This document shows, one piece after another, positions 20,416 through 32,200 of a stretch of 64,000 bases of DNA. Numbering within the stretch: the first letter of the stretch is position 1; each line of letters starts with the position of its first letter. The position numbers were made by a program, and so were the translations under genes. Source of the DNA: Francisella orientalis FNO12 (GTDB lineage: Bacteria; Pseudomonadota; Gammaproteobacteria; Francisellales; Francisellaceae). The stretch is taken from NCBI RefSeq assembly GCF_001042525.2, contig NZ_CP011921.2, positions 1,054,001 to 1,118,000 of the forward strand. Direction: 5' to 3'. Under the pieces are notes generated by a model. It was given only the letters and a program-made list of their open reading frames with translations, was not told the origin of the DNA and did not search any database.

Positions 20416-21417
20416 ATGCAACAGTACTGTACTAAATATAATAAAAAAGCTATTTTATTAGTTAATCTAGGCACTCCAGATAACTATGATGTAAAATCTA
20501 TTAGAAAATATCTTAGAGAATTTTTATCTGATCGTAGAGTCATAGAAGCTAATCCTTTATTATGGAAGCTAATCTTAAATTTAATTATTCTACCAATTCG
20601 TTCAAAAAAGAATGTTCACTCTTATGAAGCAGTTTGGGATAAAAAGTACAATAAATCGCCTTTGCTCCTATACACTGAAAATCTAGCAAAAAAACTAGAT
20701 CAAAAACTCGATAATTACATAGTAGATTGTGCGATGCGCTATGGTAATCCAAGCATCGAAAGTAAGATTAAAAGCTTACAAGAGCGAGGAGCTACTGAAA
20801 TAATAATCCTCCCATTATATCCACAATACTCAGCGACTACTACAGCTACTGTTTATGATGAAATATACAGAGTCTTATCAAAGCTGAGATGGCAACCTAC
20901 TATCAAAGGAATAAACCCTTATTATGATAATAAGTTTCATATTCAAACTATAAGCCAGCAAATAAAAAATCATTTACAAAATTTAAACTATACTCCAGAT
21001 ATGATATTATTTTCATTTCATGGTTTACCACAAGAATATTTTGATAAAGGTGATCCTTACTATTGTCATTGCCACAAAACTTATCGTTTAGTCAAAGAGA
21101 GCCTACAGAATGAATATCCTAATATAGGTTTTGTATTATCATTTCAATCTCGTTTTGGTCCTAAAAAATGGTTAGAACCATATACAACAGTCAAATTAGA
21201 AGAATTTGCCAAACAAAATAAAAAAGTTGTAGTTATAGCGCCAGGCTTCAGTGCCGATTGCCTAGAAACATTAGAAGAACTAGCAATTTCTGAAAAAGAA
21301 AACTTTATTGAAAAAGGCGGTAAAGAGTTTAATCTGATTCCGTGTTTAAACAATAGTAATGAGCATGTCGATATGTTATACAATATTATAGATGAGGAAA
21401 TATGTCTAAAAAAATAG
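20416..21417 (+). CDS. hemH: Ferrochelatase
   Basis: A 333-residue enzyme that inserts Fe2+ into protoporphyrin IX, the last step of haem synthesis, at the cytoplasmic face of the membrane. LLVNLGTPD opens the protein; the metal-binding His202 lies in FSFHGLPQEYFDKGDPY, SFQSRFG follows, and the catalytic acidic residue is in DCLETLEE (Glu284). Three cysteines in YYCHCHKTY recall the region used for 2Fe-2S binding in some homologues, but the pattern is incomplete. The last 16 nt overlap phrB, so both are translated from one message. Confidence 0.95.
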   Translation: MQQYCTKYNKKAILLVNLGTPDNYDVKSIRKYLREFLSDRRVIEANPLLWKLILNLIILPIRSKKNVHSYEAVWDKKYNKSPLLLYTENLAKKLDQKLDNYIVDCAMRYGNPSIESKIKSLQERGATEIIILPLYPQYSATTTATVYDEIYRVLSKLRWQPTIKGINPYYDNKFHIQTISQQIKNHLQNLNYTPDMILFSFHGLPQEYFDKGDPYYCHCHKTYRLVKESLQNEYPNIGFVLSFQSRFGPKKWLEPYTTVKLEEFAKQNKKVVVIAPGFSADCLETLEELAISEKENFIEKGGKEFNLIPCLNNSNEHVDMLYNIIDEEICLKK

Positions 21418-22796
21418 CTATACATTGGTTTCGTCAAGATTTACGCCTTGCGGATAATCCTGCTCTACATCAGGCTAGTCAAACAGATGAAACAATCACG
21501 ATATTTATACTAGACGAGAATCAAGAGATTGGTGGAGCTAGCAAGCTTTGGTTGTCCCACTCTCTAAATAGTTTAAATAAATCTCTAGATAATAAACTCA
21601 ATTTTTTTAGTGGTAATCCACTAGAAATCATAAAAAAACTTATCAAAGAAAATAACATCACAGATTTTTATTGGAATAGATGTTATGACAAATACAGCAT
21701 AAATAGAGATACGCAGATTAAACAATTTTTGCAGGAACAAAATATAAATGCAAGTAGCTTTAATGGAAGTCTACTTATTGAACCATCGCAATGTAAAAAA
21801 GATGATGGTACACACTATAAGGTCTACACCCCTTTCTACAAGGAGCTTATCAAAATTAGAAAATATCGCTCAAATATTGTCAAACCAAGTTTTAATTCGC
21901 TAAAAAAGTTAGAGGCTGCTGCTGACTTAGACTCGTTAAAACTACTAGAACCAAAACTTTCTTGGCAAAACATAATAGATCAATGGCAAATTGGTGAAGA
22001 TGCATCACACCAAATCCTTGAAGAGTTTCTAGATAATAAAGTAAAAGAATACAAAACAGCTAGAGACTTTATGAGTACAGACTCAACTTCTAAATTATCT
22101 CCATATTTACATTTTGGTGAGATATCACCTAACCAAATTTTTAATGCAGTGCAGAATCTAGACTATATCGGTAACAATGAAAAGCACTTTATCAAAGAGT
22201 TAGTTTGGCGTGATTTCTCTTATTATCAGATATATTATTATCCTGAATTACATAATAAAAACATCAACCAAAAATTTGATAATTTTGAATGGGATAACAA
22301 CCCTACTCTTCTCAAGAAATGGCAAACTGGACAAACAGGTATTCCAATAGTTGATGCTGGTATGAGAGAGCTTTGGCAAACTGGTTATATGCATAATCGT
22401 GTTCGTATGATAGTTGCTAGCTTTCTTATAAAAAACTGTCTAATCCACTGGAAATATGGAGAAAGATGGTTTTTTGATACTTTATTTGATGCAGATATTG
22501 CTAGTAATAATACTAACTGGCAGTGGGTAGCAGGTTGTGGTTTAGATGCTGCGCCCTACTTTAGAATATTTAACCCAGTACTACAGTCTGAGAAGTTTGA
22601 AGCTTATGAATATATCCGTAAGTATGTACCTGAACTTAAGTTTCTACCAAATAAACTAATTGCAAAGCCATGGGAAACAAGCGAATTAATATTACAAGAA
22701 GCAGGAGTTATGTTAGGTGATAACTATCCAAAACCTGTAATAGATCTCAAGAAATCTCGAGACGAGGCATTAGAATTGCATAAGAAGCTAAGCTAA
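21402..22796 (+). CDS. phrB: Deoxyribodipyrimidine photolyase (class I CPD type)
   Basis: A 464-residue flavoprotein that splits UV-induced pyrimidine dimers using light. The N-terminal alpha/beta antenna domain starts HWFRQDLRLADNPAL. The FAD domain contains TSKLSPYLHFGEIS (228-242), WRDFSYY, GMRELWQTGYMHNRVRM and NWQWVAG (372-378), all canonical. The length is close to E. coli PhrB (472). An intact photolyase in a genome that has lost DinB is notable. It overlaps hemH by 16 nt; haem and photolyase share no obvious function, so co-transcription may be incidental. Confidence 0.95.
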   Translation: MSKKIAIHWFRQDLRLADNPALHQASQTDETITIFILDENQEIGGASKLWLSHSLNSLNKSLDNKLNFFSGNPLEIIKKLIKENNITDFYWNRCYDKYSINRDTQIKQFLQEQNINASSFNGSLLIEPSQCKKDDGTHYKVYTPFYKELIKIRKYRSNIVKPSFNSLKKLEAAADLDSLKLLEPKLSWQNIIDQWQIGEDASHQILEEFLDNKVKEYKTARDFMSTDSTSKLSPYLHFGEISPNQIFNAVQNLDYIGNNEKHFIKELVWRDFSYYQIYYYPELHNKNINQKFDNFEWDNNPTLLKKWQTGQTGIPIVDAGMRELWQTGYMHNRVRMIVASFLIKNCLIHWKYGERWFFDTLFDADIASNNTNWQWVAGCGLDAAPYFRIFNPVLQSEKFEAYEYIRKYVPELKFLPNKLIAKPWETSELILQEAGVMLGDNYPKPVIDLKKSRDEALELHKKLS

Positions 22797-22883
22797 TGTT
22801 ATCCATATTATTAATTATCTATAGTCTATAGCATTTATATTTGAGATCATTAGTATAGTTAGTTGCAATCGAGGAGAATAGTT

Positions 22884-24158
22884 ATGAATGATAAAATAAA
22901 AGCTATTAAAGCAATGGAAATTTTAGATTCACGTGGTAACCCAACTGTTAGAGTTTATATAGAACTTGAAGATGGTACACAAGCTACAGCATCAGTACCT
23001 TCTGGAGCTAGTACAGGTGAAAATGAAGCTGTGGAGTTACGTGATGGAGATAAATCACGTTATGGTGGCAAAGGTGTATTAAAAGCGGTTGCAAATGTTA
23101 GTAAAGTTATAGCTCCTGCATTAATTGGAATAAATGCTCATAAACAATCACAAATAGATCGCATAATGATTGAGTTAGATGGCACAAAAAATAAATCAAA
23201 ACTTGGAGCTAATGCAATACTAGGAGTATCAATGGCTGTTGCAAGAGCTGCAGCACTATCCCATAAAATACCTTTATACCAATATCTTGGTGGTGCTGGA
23301 GCTAAAAGAATACCTGTACCATGTATGAATATCCTAAATGGTGGCGAGCATTCAGATAATAATGTTGATTTCCAAGAATTTATGGCTGTGCCTATTGGCG
23401 CTAAATCCTTTAGTGAAGGCTTACGCTATGTAGCAGAGACTTTTCATACATTAAAAAGTATCCTTAAAGAACGTAACCTAGTAACTAGTGTTGGTGATGA
23501 AGGAGGATTTGCTCCAAATGTCGAAAGTAATGAAGCCGCTATTGAACTAATTATCGAAGCTATTAAAAAAGTAGGTTATACACCAGGTAAAGACATATCA
23601 ATAGCTATAGATTCAGCAGCTAGTTCATTCTCACCAAATATTGATGATAAATATGATCTAAAATGGTCTGGAATTGGTAAAAAAACTAATCAAGACCTAA
23701 TATCTTTAGCTAAAGAATGGGTTAAAAAATATCCAATTATCCTATGGGAAGATCCTTTATCAGAAGCTGATTGGGATGGTTTTAGAGATTTTACAGCTGA
23801 CCTTGGTAAGCATATAGAAGTTGTTGGTGATGATATATTTGTTACAAATACCGAATATATTTCTCGTGGTATAAAAGAAAAAACTGCAAATTCAGCATTA
23901 ATTAAACTTAATCAAATAGGTACTGTTTCTGAAACTATAGAGGCTGTAAGAATGTGTCGAGATAATGGCTGGCGTTACTTTATATCACATAGATCAGGAG
24001 AAACAGAGGATGATTTTTTAGCTGACTTTGCAGTAGCTATGGATGGAGGACATCTAAAAACTGGTTCAGCATGTCGTAGTGAACGTATAGCTAAATATAA
24101 TCGCTTATTAGAAATAGAAAGTGAACTTGGTAATAGTGCTCTTTATTATTGGAAATAA
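22884..24158 (+). CDS. eno: Enolase
   Basis: A 424-residue glycolytic enzyme, also part of RNA degradosomes in other bacteria, that converts 2-phosphoglycerate to phosphoenolpyruvate. The start ATG 22884 follows GAGGAG at 22871-22876; the frame is open upstream but without a better start. Motifs: [17 protein letters not shown] (40-56), [21 protein letters not shown], the lysine in LIKLNQIG and HRSGETED. All metal and catalytic residues are recognisable. It is slightly short at the C-terminus compared with E. coli (432), ending YYWK. Single-gene transcription unit. Confidence 0.96.
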   Translation: MNDKIKAIKAMEILDSRGNPTVRVYIELEDGTQATASVPSGASTGENEAVELRDGDKSRYGGKGVLKAVANVSKVIAPALIGINAHKQSQIDRIMIELDGTKNKSKLGANAILGVSMAVARAAALSHKIPLYQYLGGAGAKRIPVPCMNILNGGEHSDNNVDFQEFMAVPIGAKSFSEGLRYVAETFHTLKSILKERNLVTSVGDEGGFAPNVESNEAAIELIIEAIKKVGYTPGKDISIAIDSAASSFSPNIDDKYDLKWSGIGKKTNQDLISLAKEWVKKYPIILWEDPLSEADWDGFRDFTADLGKHIEVVGDDIFVTNTEYISRGIKEKTANSALIKLNQIGTVSETIEAVRMCRDNGWRYFISHRSGETEDDFLADFAVAMDGGHLKTGSACRSERIAKYNRLLEIESELGNSALYYWK

Positions 24159-24178
24159 TTCAATTACTTTAATTTTTT

Positions 24179-25179
24179 CTAAAATTCAAGCTTAATGAAT
24201 TGCTTATATTGCTGTCCTTTCTTGAGTTTGATATCTGAATTATCATAGTTTTCACCAATTGCTGGTATAAACTGTGGCTCAAAATAGATTGCATGAAATT
24301 TCTGTGAGTTTAAACCATTTGATAACTTCAAACCATTAGGAAAATTAGTAGTATATATATGTATAGCTGGATAAGAACTTGTTACTACAAGCTTTCGTCC
24401 ACTAATCTCATCTGTCAATTTAATAGCTCCATCAAAAATATAACAATGATCTATCCCCACTACCACTAAAATATTCAAAATTAGTTTCTATTTTATCTGT
24501 AATAACTGATTCTTGACTAAAATCCATTTCATAAGGAATTTTTTATAATTCGCTTAGGTATACTGTTTGTATCAGTTATTACTACTCTCTTTGCAGATAC
24601 TTGTAGTTTATGATTTTCTATAGTAGCTTTAAAATCTCCAGATAAATTATAGTAATTGTGGTTTGTGAGATTTAGTAATGTATCTTCATTAGCTATAGCT
24701 TCAAAATAGATTATTAGTGAATTTTCTTGTAATTTATAAGTTATATCAATCTGTAGATCTGCTGGAAAACCATCATCCGATGATTTTTGAATACGACTAA
24801 ATTTAACTTTATTTTGATTAATTGTATAATCAAATCGCTGATGGGAGATATTATTAAAACCTCCATGAAGAGTATTAATAAATTTCTCATTTTTGCCAAC
24901 ACTATACGTTTTATTATTTAGAATAAACTCACCATTTTTGATCCTCCCAGCTACCCTACCGATACTAGCTCCATAATATGATGGATTATTAAAATAGTTT
25001 TCTATCTCAGCATACTGTAAGACTATATTTTCAAACTTACCATTGTTATCTCTAGTTTTGAGAGAATATACAGTAGCCCCAATATCTAATAAGTCTAATT
25101 GGATACTATCATTTTCTAATGAAATTACATTTAGGAAACTTTGTGCGGTTTTAATTCTTTTAGTAGATACTTTTAGCAT
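24179..25179 (-). pseudogene. galM: Aldose 1-epimerase, two frameshifts
   Basis: The 5' part (216 codons from ATG 25179) is a clear galactose mutarotase: NTLHGGFNN with the active-site His, then TNHNYYNLSG. An extra A in the A6 run (plus-strand T-run 24539-24544) shifts it; the next frame continues IPYEMDFSQ, and a second shift near 24455-24470 leads to GIDHCYIFDGA, YPAIHIYT and FEPQFIPA, the expected C-terminus. The restored protein would be about 330 residues. It would interconvert alpha and beta anomers of galactose or glucose. The ATG overlaps the coaBC 3' end by 20 nt. Confidence 0.85.
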
Positions 25180-26335
25180 AGTCTAATATCAATTTTGCAA
25201 CTTGTGATTTTGATATATTATTATACTCTTTTAAATTATTTTCAGATAAGATTGTTACACTTGAATTATCATTTCCAAATACTTCGGTTGAATTAGCAAC
25301 TATCATATTTAGATTTTTTTTGACAAGCTTAGATCGAGCATATTCAACTATATTTTCAGACTCAGCCGCAAATCCTATAGCAAAAATACTTGGATATGAT
25401 TTTTTACAATTTGCTAAAACATCAGGATTTTTAATAAATTCTAAAGTGAAATTTTCATCAGTTTTCTTAATTTTATTAGTAAATTTATTTTTGATCTTAT
25501 AATCAGCCACTGCTGCACAACCAATAAAGATATCACTATCTTTAGCTTTCTCGAGCATTGCTTGATTCATTGCATCAGCACTTTTGGTATCAATAATTTC
25601 TAAATTAGGATGTTTAATATCAAAACTTATTATAGTTTTTGCTTTAAGAACAGTAACTTTCGCTCCTCTATTAACAAGCTCTTTTACTAATGCAAAGCCC
25701 ATTTTTCCAGAACTATAATTTGATAAATATCTTACTCCATCAATATCTTCTACAGTTGCTCCTACTGTTATCACTGCTTTTTTAGCTTTGAAATCTTGAG
25801 CAACACTCAATAACTCAAACAAAACTTCAGGCTCATGTAATCTGCCACTCCCGATATCTCCACAAGCTTGAATGCCTTGATCTGGAGCAATCAAATTAAA
25901 CCCTATACTTTGAAGCTTTGTGATATTCATCTGAGTTAATTTATTTTGCCACATATTTACATTCATAGCAGGAGCTATATATACTTTAGAATTGTCATCA
26001 TTAGCTAATATTGTTTGACTTAATAAATCATTAGCTAGACCATGAGCTAATTTTGCAATAGTATTTGCTGAAGCCGGAACTATAAATATTTTATCAGCCC
26101 AACGTGATAAATTGATATGTGCCATACTTTGACTATATTCACTCATATTCAAAGATTCATCAGTATAGACATTACAGCATAAAGCTACTAAAAGCTCGGG
26201 TTTTATAAATTGCTGTGCGCCTTTAGTAATTACAGCTCTACATTCAACACCGCTTTTAATAAAAAGTCTTATCAAATTTATAGTTTTAAAAGCTGATACA
26301 CTACCAGTAATCCCAAATAAAATCTTATTACTCAT
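25160..26335 (-). CDS. coaBC: Bifunctional phosphopantothenoylcysteine decarboxylase/synthetase
   Basis: A 391-residue two-domain enzyme of coenzyme A synthesis. CoaC (1-185): GITGSVSAFK FMN site, catalytic His73 (AHINLSRWAD), PAMN (122-125) and the cysteine-containing flap GIQACGDIGSGR with Cys158. CoaB (about 186-391): ITVGATVEDIDGVRYLSN-SSGKMG, CAAVADY and the Lys-rich KKNLNMIVANS strap. E. coli CoaBC is 406 residues. It catalyses CTP-dependent addition of cysteine to 4'-phosphopantothenate and decarboxylation to 4'-phosphopantetheine. Intact and presumably essential; it is followed by the dead galM. Confidence 0.96.
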   Translation of the reverse strand: MSNKILFGITGSVSAFKTINLIRLFIKSGVECRAVITKGAQQFIKPELLVALCCNVYTDESLNMSEYSQSMAHINLSRWADKIFIVPASANTIAKLAHGLANDLLSQTILANDDNSKVYIAPAMNVNMWQNKLTQMNITKLQSIGFNLIAPDQGIQACGDIGSGRLHEPEVLFELLSVAQDFKAKKAVITVGATVEDIDGVRYLSNYSSGKMGFALVKELVNRGAKVTVLKAKTIISFDIKHPNLEIIDTKSADAMNQAMLEKAKDSDIFIGCAAVADYKIKNKFTNKIKKTDENFTLEFIKNPDVLANCKKSYPSIFAIGFAAESENIVEYARSKLVKKNLNMIVANSTEVFGNDNSSVTILSENNLKEYNNISKSQVAKLILDYAKSIY

Positions 26336-26347
26336 AAATACTAATCT

Positions 26348-27532
26348 CTATTTATTTAATATATTCTCTCTTTTATAAAACATAATTATTAGTAAGACCA
26401 TAATAGCTACTAATACAGCTAAGATATTTACATTCATTATAAATGTACTTTCATTAGTAATCCAATAAGCAAAAATAATCCCAAAGAAAATACTACTACT
26501 TCTACCTAAAGCAAATATCATATTAGTAGCTAATGAACGGCCTTCTGTCGGAAATTCAGTCGCTGCATATTGTGCCCACATAATATTATAACCACCACCA
26601 ATAAGCCCAATAAGTATTCCATAGAAAAATATAAAATCACTAGATACATATTTATACGCAAAGATACTCACCAGAAATATAACTATATTTATTACAAAGA
26701 ATAAATTTGGTGATTTAAAGTATTGGTTATATATTCCACTAAGAATACTACTAATGATATTTCCTGCAAAAAATCCAAATAAAAATAGCTTAACTAAACT
26801 TGCAAAATCCATATCATTCGCGATGAATTTCACTAATGCAAACATTACTGTTATCACAAAGAAATAAGGTAGCGTAATTAAAAAGTTAAGAATCAGCGGT
26901 TTATTATAATTTCTAATAAGAAAACTAATACTTCCCGCATTTTTAAATTTATCAGATTTATACAATGCTATAAAATGCGGTGACTCTTCCAACACTCTTC
27001 GAAATGCGTATATTCCCAAACCAGCAAATCCACCAAAAATAAACATTACTTTATAAGAGAAAACTCCAAAAAGTGTAGCGACCACTCCTCCTAATACTCC
27101 AAGAATATATAAAAGACTCATTCCCCAAGCAGCTAATCTAGGCGGAAAAAATTCTACTATCAAAACACTAGATACAGCAAACTCACTTGCTAGAGCCAGG
27201 TATGCTAAAAATCTTAGTAGCATAAAAATGTAAATATTATTTACAAATATACATAATAAAGTAGTCAAAGAATAAAGCAAAATACTATATTTTATGACCG
27301 TAATACGCCCAAACTTATCAGCCAATATACCAAAGAGGATTGCACCGACTAAGATACCAACCATTTGAATATTATTTATCAAATAATAAGTTTGTTGAAT
27401 TTTAGTAGAATCAAAAATTCCAAATTGTTGTTTTAGTAGGTCAACATAAGAGACGCTAAATACAGTCAAATCATAAAAATCTATAAAGTAACCTAAACAC
27501 AGTATTGCTAAAATCCATTTTGCATTTTTCAT
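26348..27532 (-). CDS. MFS transporter, intact
   Basis: A 394-residue protein with about twelve membrane helices. The N-terminal helix carries GYFIDFYDLTVF (Asp18, Asp21), typical of metabolite:H+ symporters, and the loop 2-3 signature GILADKFGR lies at 68-76; LLRFLAYLALASEFAVSSVL corresponds to helix 4. The substrate cannot be told; organic acids or sugars are usual for relatives. It stands 12 nt upstream of coaBC on the same strand. It is the only one of the three transporter genes in this window that is undamaged. Confidence 0.85.
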   Translation of the reverse strand: MKNAKWILAILCLGYFIDFYDLTVFSVSYVDLLKQQFGIFDSTKIQQTYYLINNIQMVGILVGAILFGILADKFGRITVIKYSILLYSLTTLLCIFVNNIYIFMLLRFLAYLALASEFAVSSVLIVEFFPPRLAAWGMSLLYILGVLGGVVATLFGVFSYKVMFIFGGFAGLGIYAFRRVLEESPHFIALYKSDKFKNAGSISFLIRNYNKPLILNFLITLPYFFVITVMFALVKFIANDMDFASLVKLFLFGFFAGNIISSILSGIYNQYFKSPNLFFVINIVIFLVSIFAYKYVSSDFIFFYGILIGLIGGGYNIMWAQYAATEFPTEGRSLATNMIFALGRSSSIFFGIIFAYWITNESTFIMNVNILAVLVAIMVLLIIMFYKRENILNK

Positions 27533-27606
27533 TATTCAAAATAAATTGATAATATTAGAGATGTATTATAGATAGATAAAAGTTTAATGACTATAGCTAA
27601 AAAGCA

Positions 27607-29115
27607 TTAATCGACAATAATATTCTTCTCATTTGCTGTAGATCTACAAAATGCTACATAACGCTTATCAGTCACAAACCAATAGAATACTGCGCCAATA
27701 ATAGCATCCGCAAAATAGTTTGTTATATGTGTAGTTAAACATACAAAAATTATAAATAGCAATATAAGCATTAAAAGATTTTTAATATCAATTCTTCTAA
27801 ACTCAAGGCTTGCATATATAGTCATTAAAACTACAAGTATTGCACTCATATTTATTTGAGTCTGAATCTCTACCGTATTAAGCAATAATGTCAAAACTAC
27901 AAATACAACCAAACCAAATATTCTAGTGCGTGGCGCTAAAGCTCCCATGCTCACAGGCGCTGCCATATATCCTATAATATGAAAACCTGTCACAACCAAC
28001 ATCAAACCAGTCCAGTTATCTGAGAAAAACAAAAATATAACTGATAAAATAAAGTTTGCGAGAAGAGATCTACGAGAGATATTTACTACAGGAGTAATCT
28101 TAGCAAAATATCTAGGCATTTGTCCTTCTGAAGACATTGCGTATAGCATTCTCGAAGAAGCACCTAAATATGTATATCCTGTAGCAGATGGGGCTAACTA
28201 CACTATCAACTATAAGTAAGAACGATATATAACCAGGCCCTAATAGTGTTGCTAATTGTAATAATGGTGAATCGAAATCTAATCCTGCCCAGCCACCTTT
28301 TTCTAATAGGTATTGATGAGGAACTGCCTGCATAAATGCATATTGCAAACCTAAATATAAAGCTAAAACTATTACTAATGCTAAAATAATTGATAAAGGA
28401 ATATTTCTACCAGGATTCTTTACTTTACTAGCATAAGCAACAACAGTCTAAAATCCATTGAAAGTATAGATCAAACCACCGGCAACAATAGTTGTTAATG
28501 CTGAACCAAATCCAAACTGAGAGTTGTTTGGAGTATCTTCGGAAAACATACTAACATGATCAGAGCTATGCATAAGTGCATAGGCTATAAATATAATAAC
28601 GATTATAAATGGTACTGCCATCTTGAATACTGTTATAGCATTATTGATTCTAGCTAACAATTTGACACCATAAAAATTAATAACCAGATACACAAATAGT
28701 ACAGCTAGTGCAAAAGTCATTCAAGCTGTAGTCAAAACGCCATCACTCATTAACCATTGCATAGACTTAACACCAGATAGATATTGAGTAGTCGCCAATG
28801 CTTCAGATGAAATAACTACAACAATACCAAACCAGTTCGCGAAAGCAAATGGCATTGCAAAAATACTATTATGGGATATGCGCTTGATCTAGTTGTAGCT
28901 CCTCTTACTAGATACAAAGATACAACTTTACCAAGACATAGCGCTATCATTACAACAATTAATGCTGCTAAAATCCAAGCTAAAAAAGCCTAGTTACCAG
29001 CACTCTTAGCTGTAAGCTGAGCACTAAATAACCAGCCTGAACCGACCATACAAGTAGTACCAATCAATACAGCACTAAACAACGACATCTTTTTTACAGA
29101 TACATTATCACTCAT
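27607..29115 (-). pseudogene. APC-superfamily amino-acid permease, multiply broken
   Basis: An AAGGAAAG site precedes ATG 29115. The N-terminus (FSAVLIGTTCMVGSGWLFSA) has the helix-1 GSGWL element of amino acid/polyamine/organocation permeases. Lesions follow in order: TAG near 28992, frameshift near 28885, TGA near 28722, TAG at 28448 (NGF-stop-TVVAYAS), a shift near 28195 and then a long open C-terminal part (27607-28149) from MLYAMSSEGQMPRYFAK, the characteristic loop after helix 8. The ancestor had about 500 residues and twelve helices. It is too decayed for any activity. Confidence 0.85.
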
Positions 29116-29267
29116 ATTCTTTCCTTATAATTGATTTAAAACTAGACAAAAATATATTTGACATATTTTTTGGCTATAACTTTTTGATAAATTTTAAGCA
29201 TCGACTGACAAAAAATTTGACAAGGTAAGTTTTAAATTACCATCAAGAATATGAATTCACAATATTT

Positions 29268-32200
29268 TTATTCCTCTAAACTCATTAAAGAAGCATTTCC
29301 ACCAGATGCAGTAGTATCAACACTGACAGTTTTTTCTACAACAAATCTACGTAAATATAGAGGTGATGCTGTTTCTATTGCTAAGCTAGTACACTTGCCG
29401 TCTTTAGCAACACTTTCTGCAACAAACGGGATAATTGCGCCTCTACGTAATGCCAAAGCTTGATGAACTTGTTTAACTTCTAAGATACTTCCCGAAAAAG
29501 CCACTAAAGCTACTTTACTATTGAACAGTAGCGCTGAAGTAATCTCTTCATCATTAGATAAAATTAAATTAATAACTTTAGGATTAACACCAGCCTTAAG
29601 CATTAACTTAACAATATTATAAGCTGTTAAACTACCTGTATATGCAGGTTTTGCAACAACAGTATTACCTGCTAATAATGCAGCTGTTGTTTGACCTACA
29701 AATCTTATTAATAAGTCACAACTTGAGCACATACTAACTACTACACCACGCCCTTTCAAGCTTAGTTCATCGATCTCGCCTGTAGGTCCAGGTAACAACT
29801 CAGGATGTGCAAATTCTTTTTTAGCCTGTAAGCAATAGTATGCTACTTGCTGTATAGTTTTATCAATCTGAATATGAGCATCTTCTACAGATACATTTGA
29901 CTCCGTAACCAAGCATGATGCTATTAGATGACTCTCTTTTTCTAATAAATCTAAGAATTTTTCAACAATTAAAGCCCTATCTTCAGCATTTATATGATTC
30001 CAAGCATCTGCTTCTGCATAAGCTACTTCTATAGATTTATCGACGGTACTCACAGAGGCAACATACTTTTTACCAATATTCTTATCAGCAGCAGATTTTA
30101 GATCAACAAATTTATCCTTCTTAGCTTTCTCACCAGCTACAATATTAGTGATACTATACTTATCTTTTATCAGTTTATTTGTAGCTATTTCATCATTAGC
30201 AATTTTTTCAGGATTATAAATCTCTTCTACTGCACCAACACCTGATAATTTTTCATTTGCTAAACGATGCATATAGTATGGACCACCTGCTTTAGGACCA
30301 GTACCAGATTTACCTTGTCCTCCAAAAGGTTGGACACCGACAACAGCACCGACAATATTTCTATTTACATAGACATTACCGGCTTTGATGTTATTTTTAA
30401 CATAGTTCATAACCTCATTAATTCTACTATGAACGCCTGCAGTCAATCCATAACCAGTAGAGTTAATATCCTTTATAAGTTTGCTAAGTTCATTTGCTTT
30501 AAACCTAAGGATATGAAGAATTGGACCAAATTGTTCTCTACCAAGGTCAGATAACTTCTCTATTTCAAATGCTGTAGGCATTACAAATGTACCTTTTTGA
30601 GTATCCTCACTTGGTTGAGCTTGATATACAAGTTTAAATTGTTTTTTCTTCTCTTCTATATATGCATTTAGGTTATCAGCTGCTTCTTTGTCTATTACAG
30701 GACCAACGTCTGTATCAATATACTTTGAATCACCTATTTTAAGCTCTTTCATCGCACCAACAATCATTTTGATATAATTATCAGAGATGTCCTCTTGTAA
30801 GCATAATATACGCAATGCTGAACAACGCTGACCAGCGCTATCAAAAGCTGAACGTATCACATCTCTAGTAACCTGCTCTGGTAGAGACGAAGAGTCTACT
30901 ATCATAGCATTCTGACCACCAGTTTCTGCTATAAATGGTAATATTTCACTAGATTTTGATGCTAATGTTTGGTTTATAATCCCTGCAACTTCAGTTGATC
31001 CTGTAAATATAACTCCTTTGCATACAGGACTTTTAACTAAGGCACTACCAACAGTTGCCCCATCTCCTGGAGTAAACTGTAATACACCTTTAGGAAGGCC
31101 TGCTTTGAATAATAACTTGATAGCCTTATAAGCGATAATAGGAGTTTGTTCAGCAGGTTTAGCTACTACAGTATTACCAGCAGCTAAAACAGCTGTAATC
31201 TGACCTAAGAATATTGCTAGAGGGAAATTCCAAGGGCTAATACATACCATTGCGCCTCGACCTGTAAACTCAATTTGTTTTAGATAATCGGATAATGCAG
31301 GTAATTCAATCGGCCCATTAAATTCTCTACGTGCCTGAGCAGCATAATAACGACAGAAATCTACAGCTTCTCTAACCTCATCAATGGCATTTGATAAAGT
31401 TTTACCAGCTTCAATCATCGCTATAGCAATAAATTCAACAGTATTCTTTTCTAATAAATTTGCGAATTTTTCTAGAATATCAGCTCTTTGACTAGCTGGA
31501 GTATTATTCCAATCTTCAAATGCACTTTGAGCATTTTTTAACGCTCTTTTTGCCATTTTAGCATCAGCATTAATTACAGTACCAATTATATCGCCAGTAT
31601 TTGGATTTATAACAGCTTCAGCTGTACTCTTGTCAATATCAACATTAGAAACTATTGGCTTTGCTTTATATGTGTTTTTAAGAGTATATTTCTCAATATT
31701 TTTATACATCTCTGCTAACACTGCGAAGTCACTAGTATTATGACCTTGTGAATTTAACCTAGGGGCTACTATATCTTTTGGATATGGTATATTAGGATGC
31801 TGACCACAACCATAGTCAATAGCTTTTTTGACAGGATCTTCTATTAACTCTTCAATTGGTAAGTTCTCATCAACGATTCTATTTACAAATGAGCTATTGG
31901 CACCATTTTCTAGTAATCTTCTAACTAAATAAGCAAGTAAGTGCTTATGTCCACCAACCGGAGCATATATTCTACAAGGAATATCTTCATAACCTTCTTT
32001 ACCAACTATATTGTCATATAAAGGATCACCCATACCATGTAGACATTGAAACTCAAAATCTTTATTGCCATTAGCTAACTCCATCACTACAGCTGCAGTT
32101 TGGGCATTATGAGTGGCAAACTGCGGGTAAATATATTGATGATTTTCAAAGAGTTGCTTCACACATGCTTGGTAAGAAACATCTGTATGATATTTGCGTG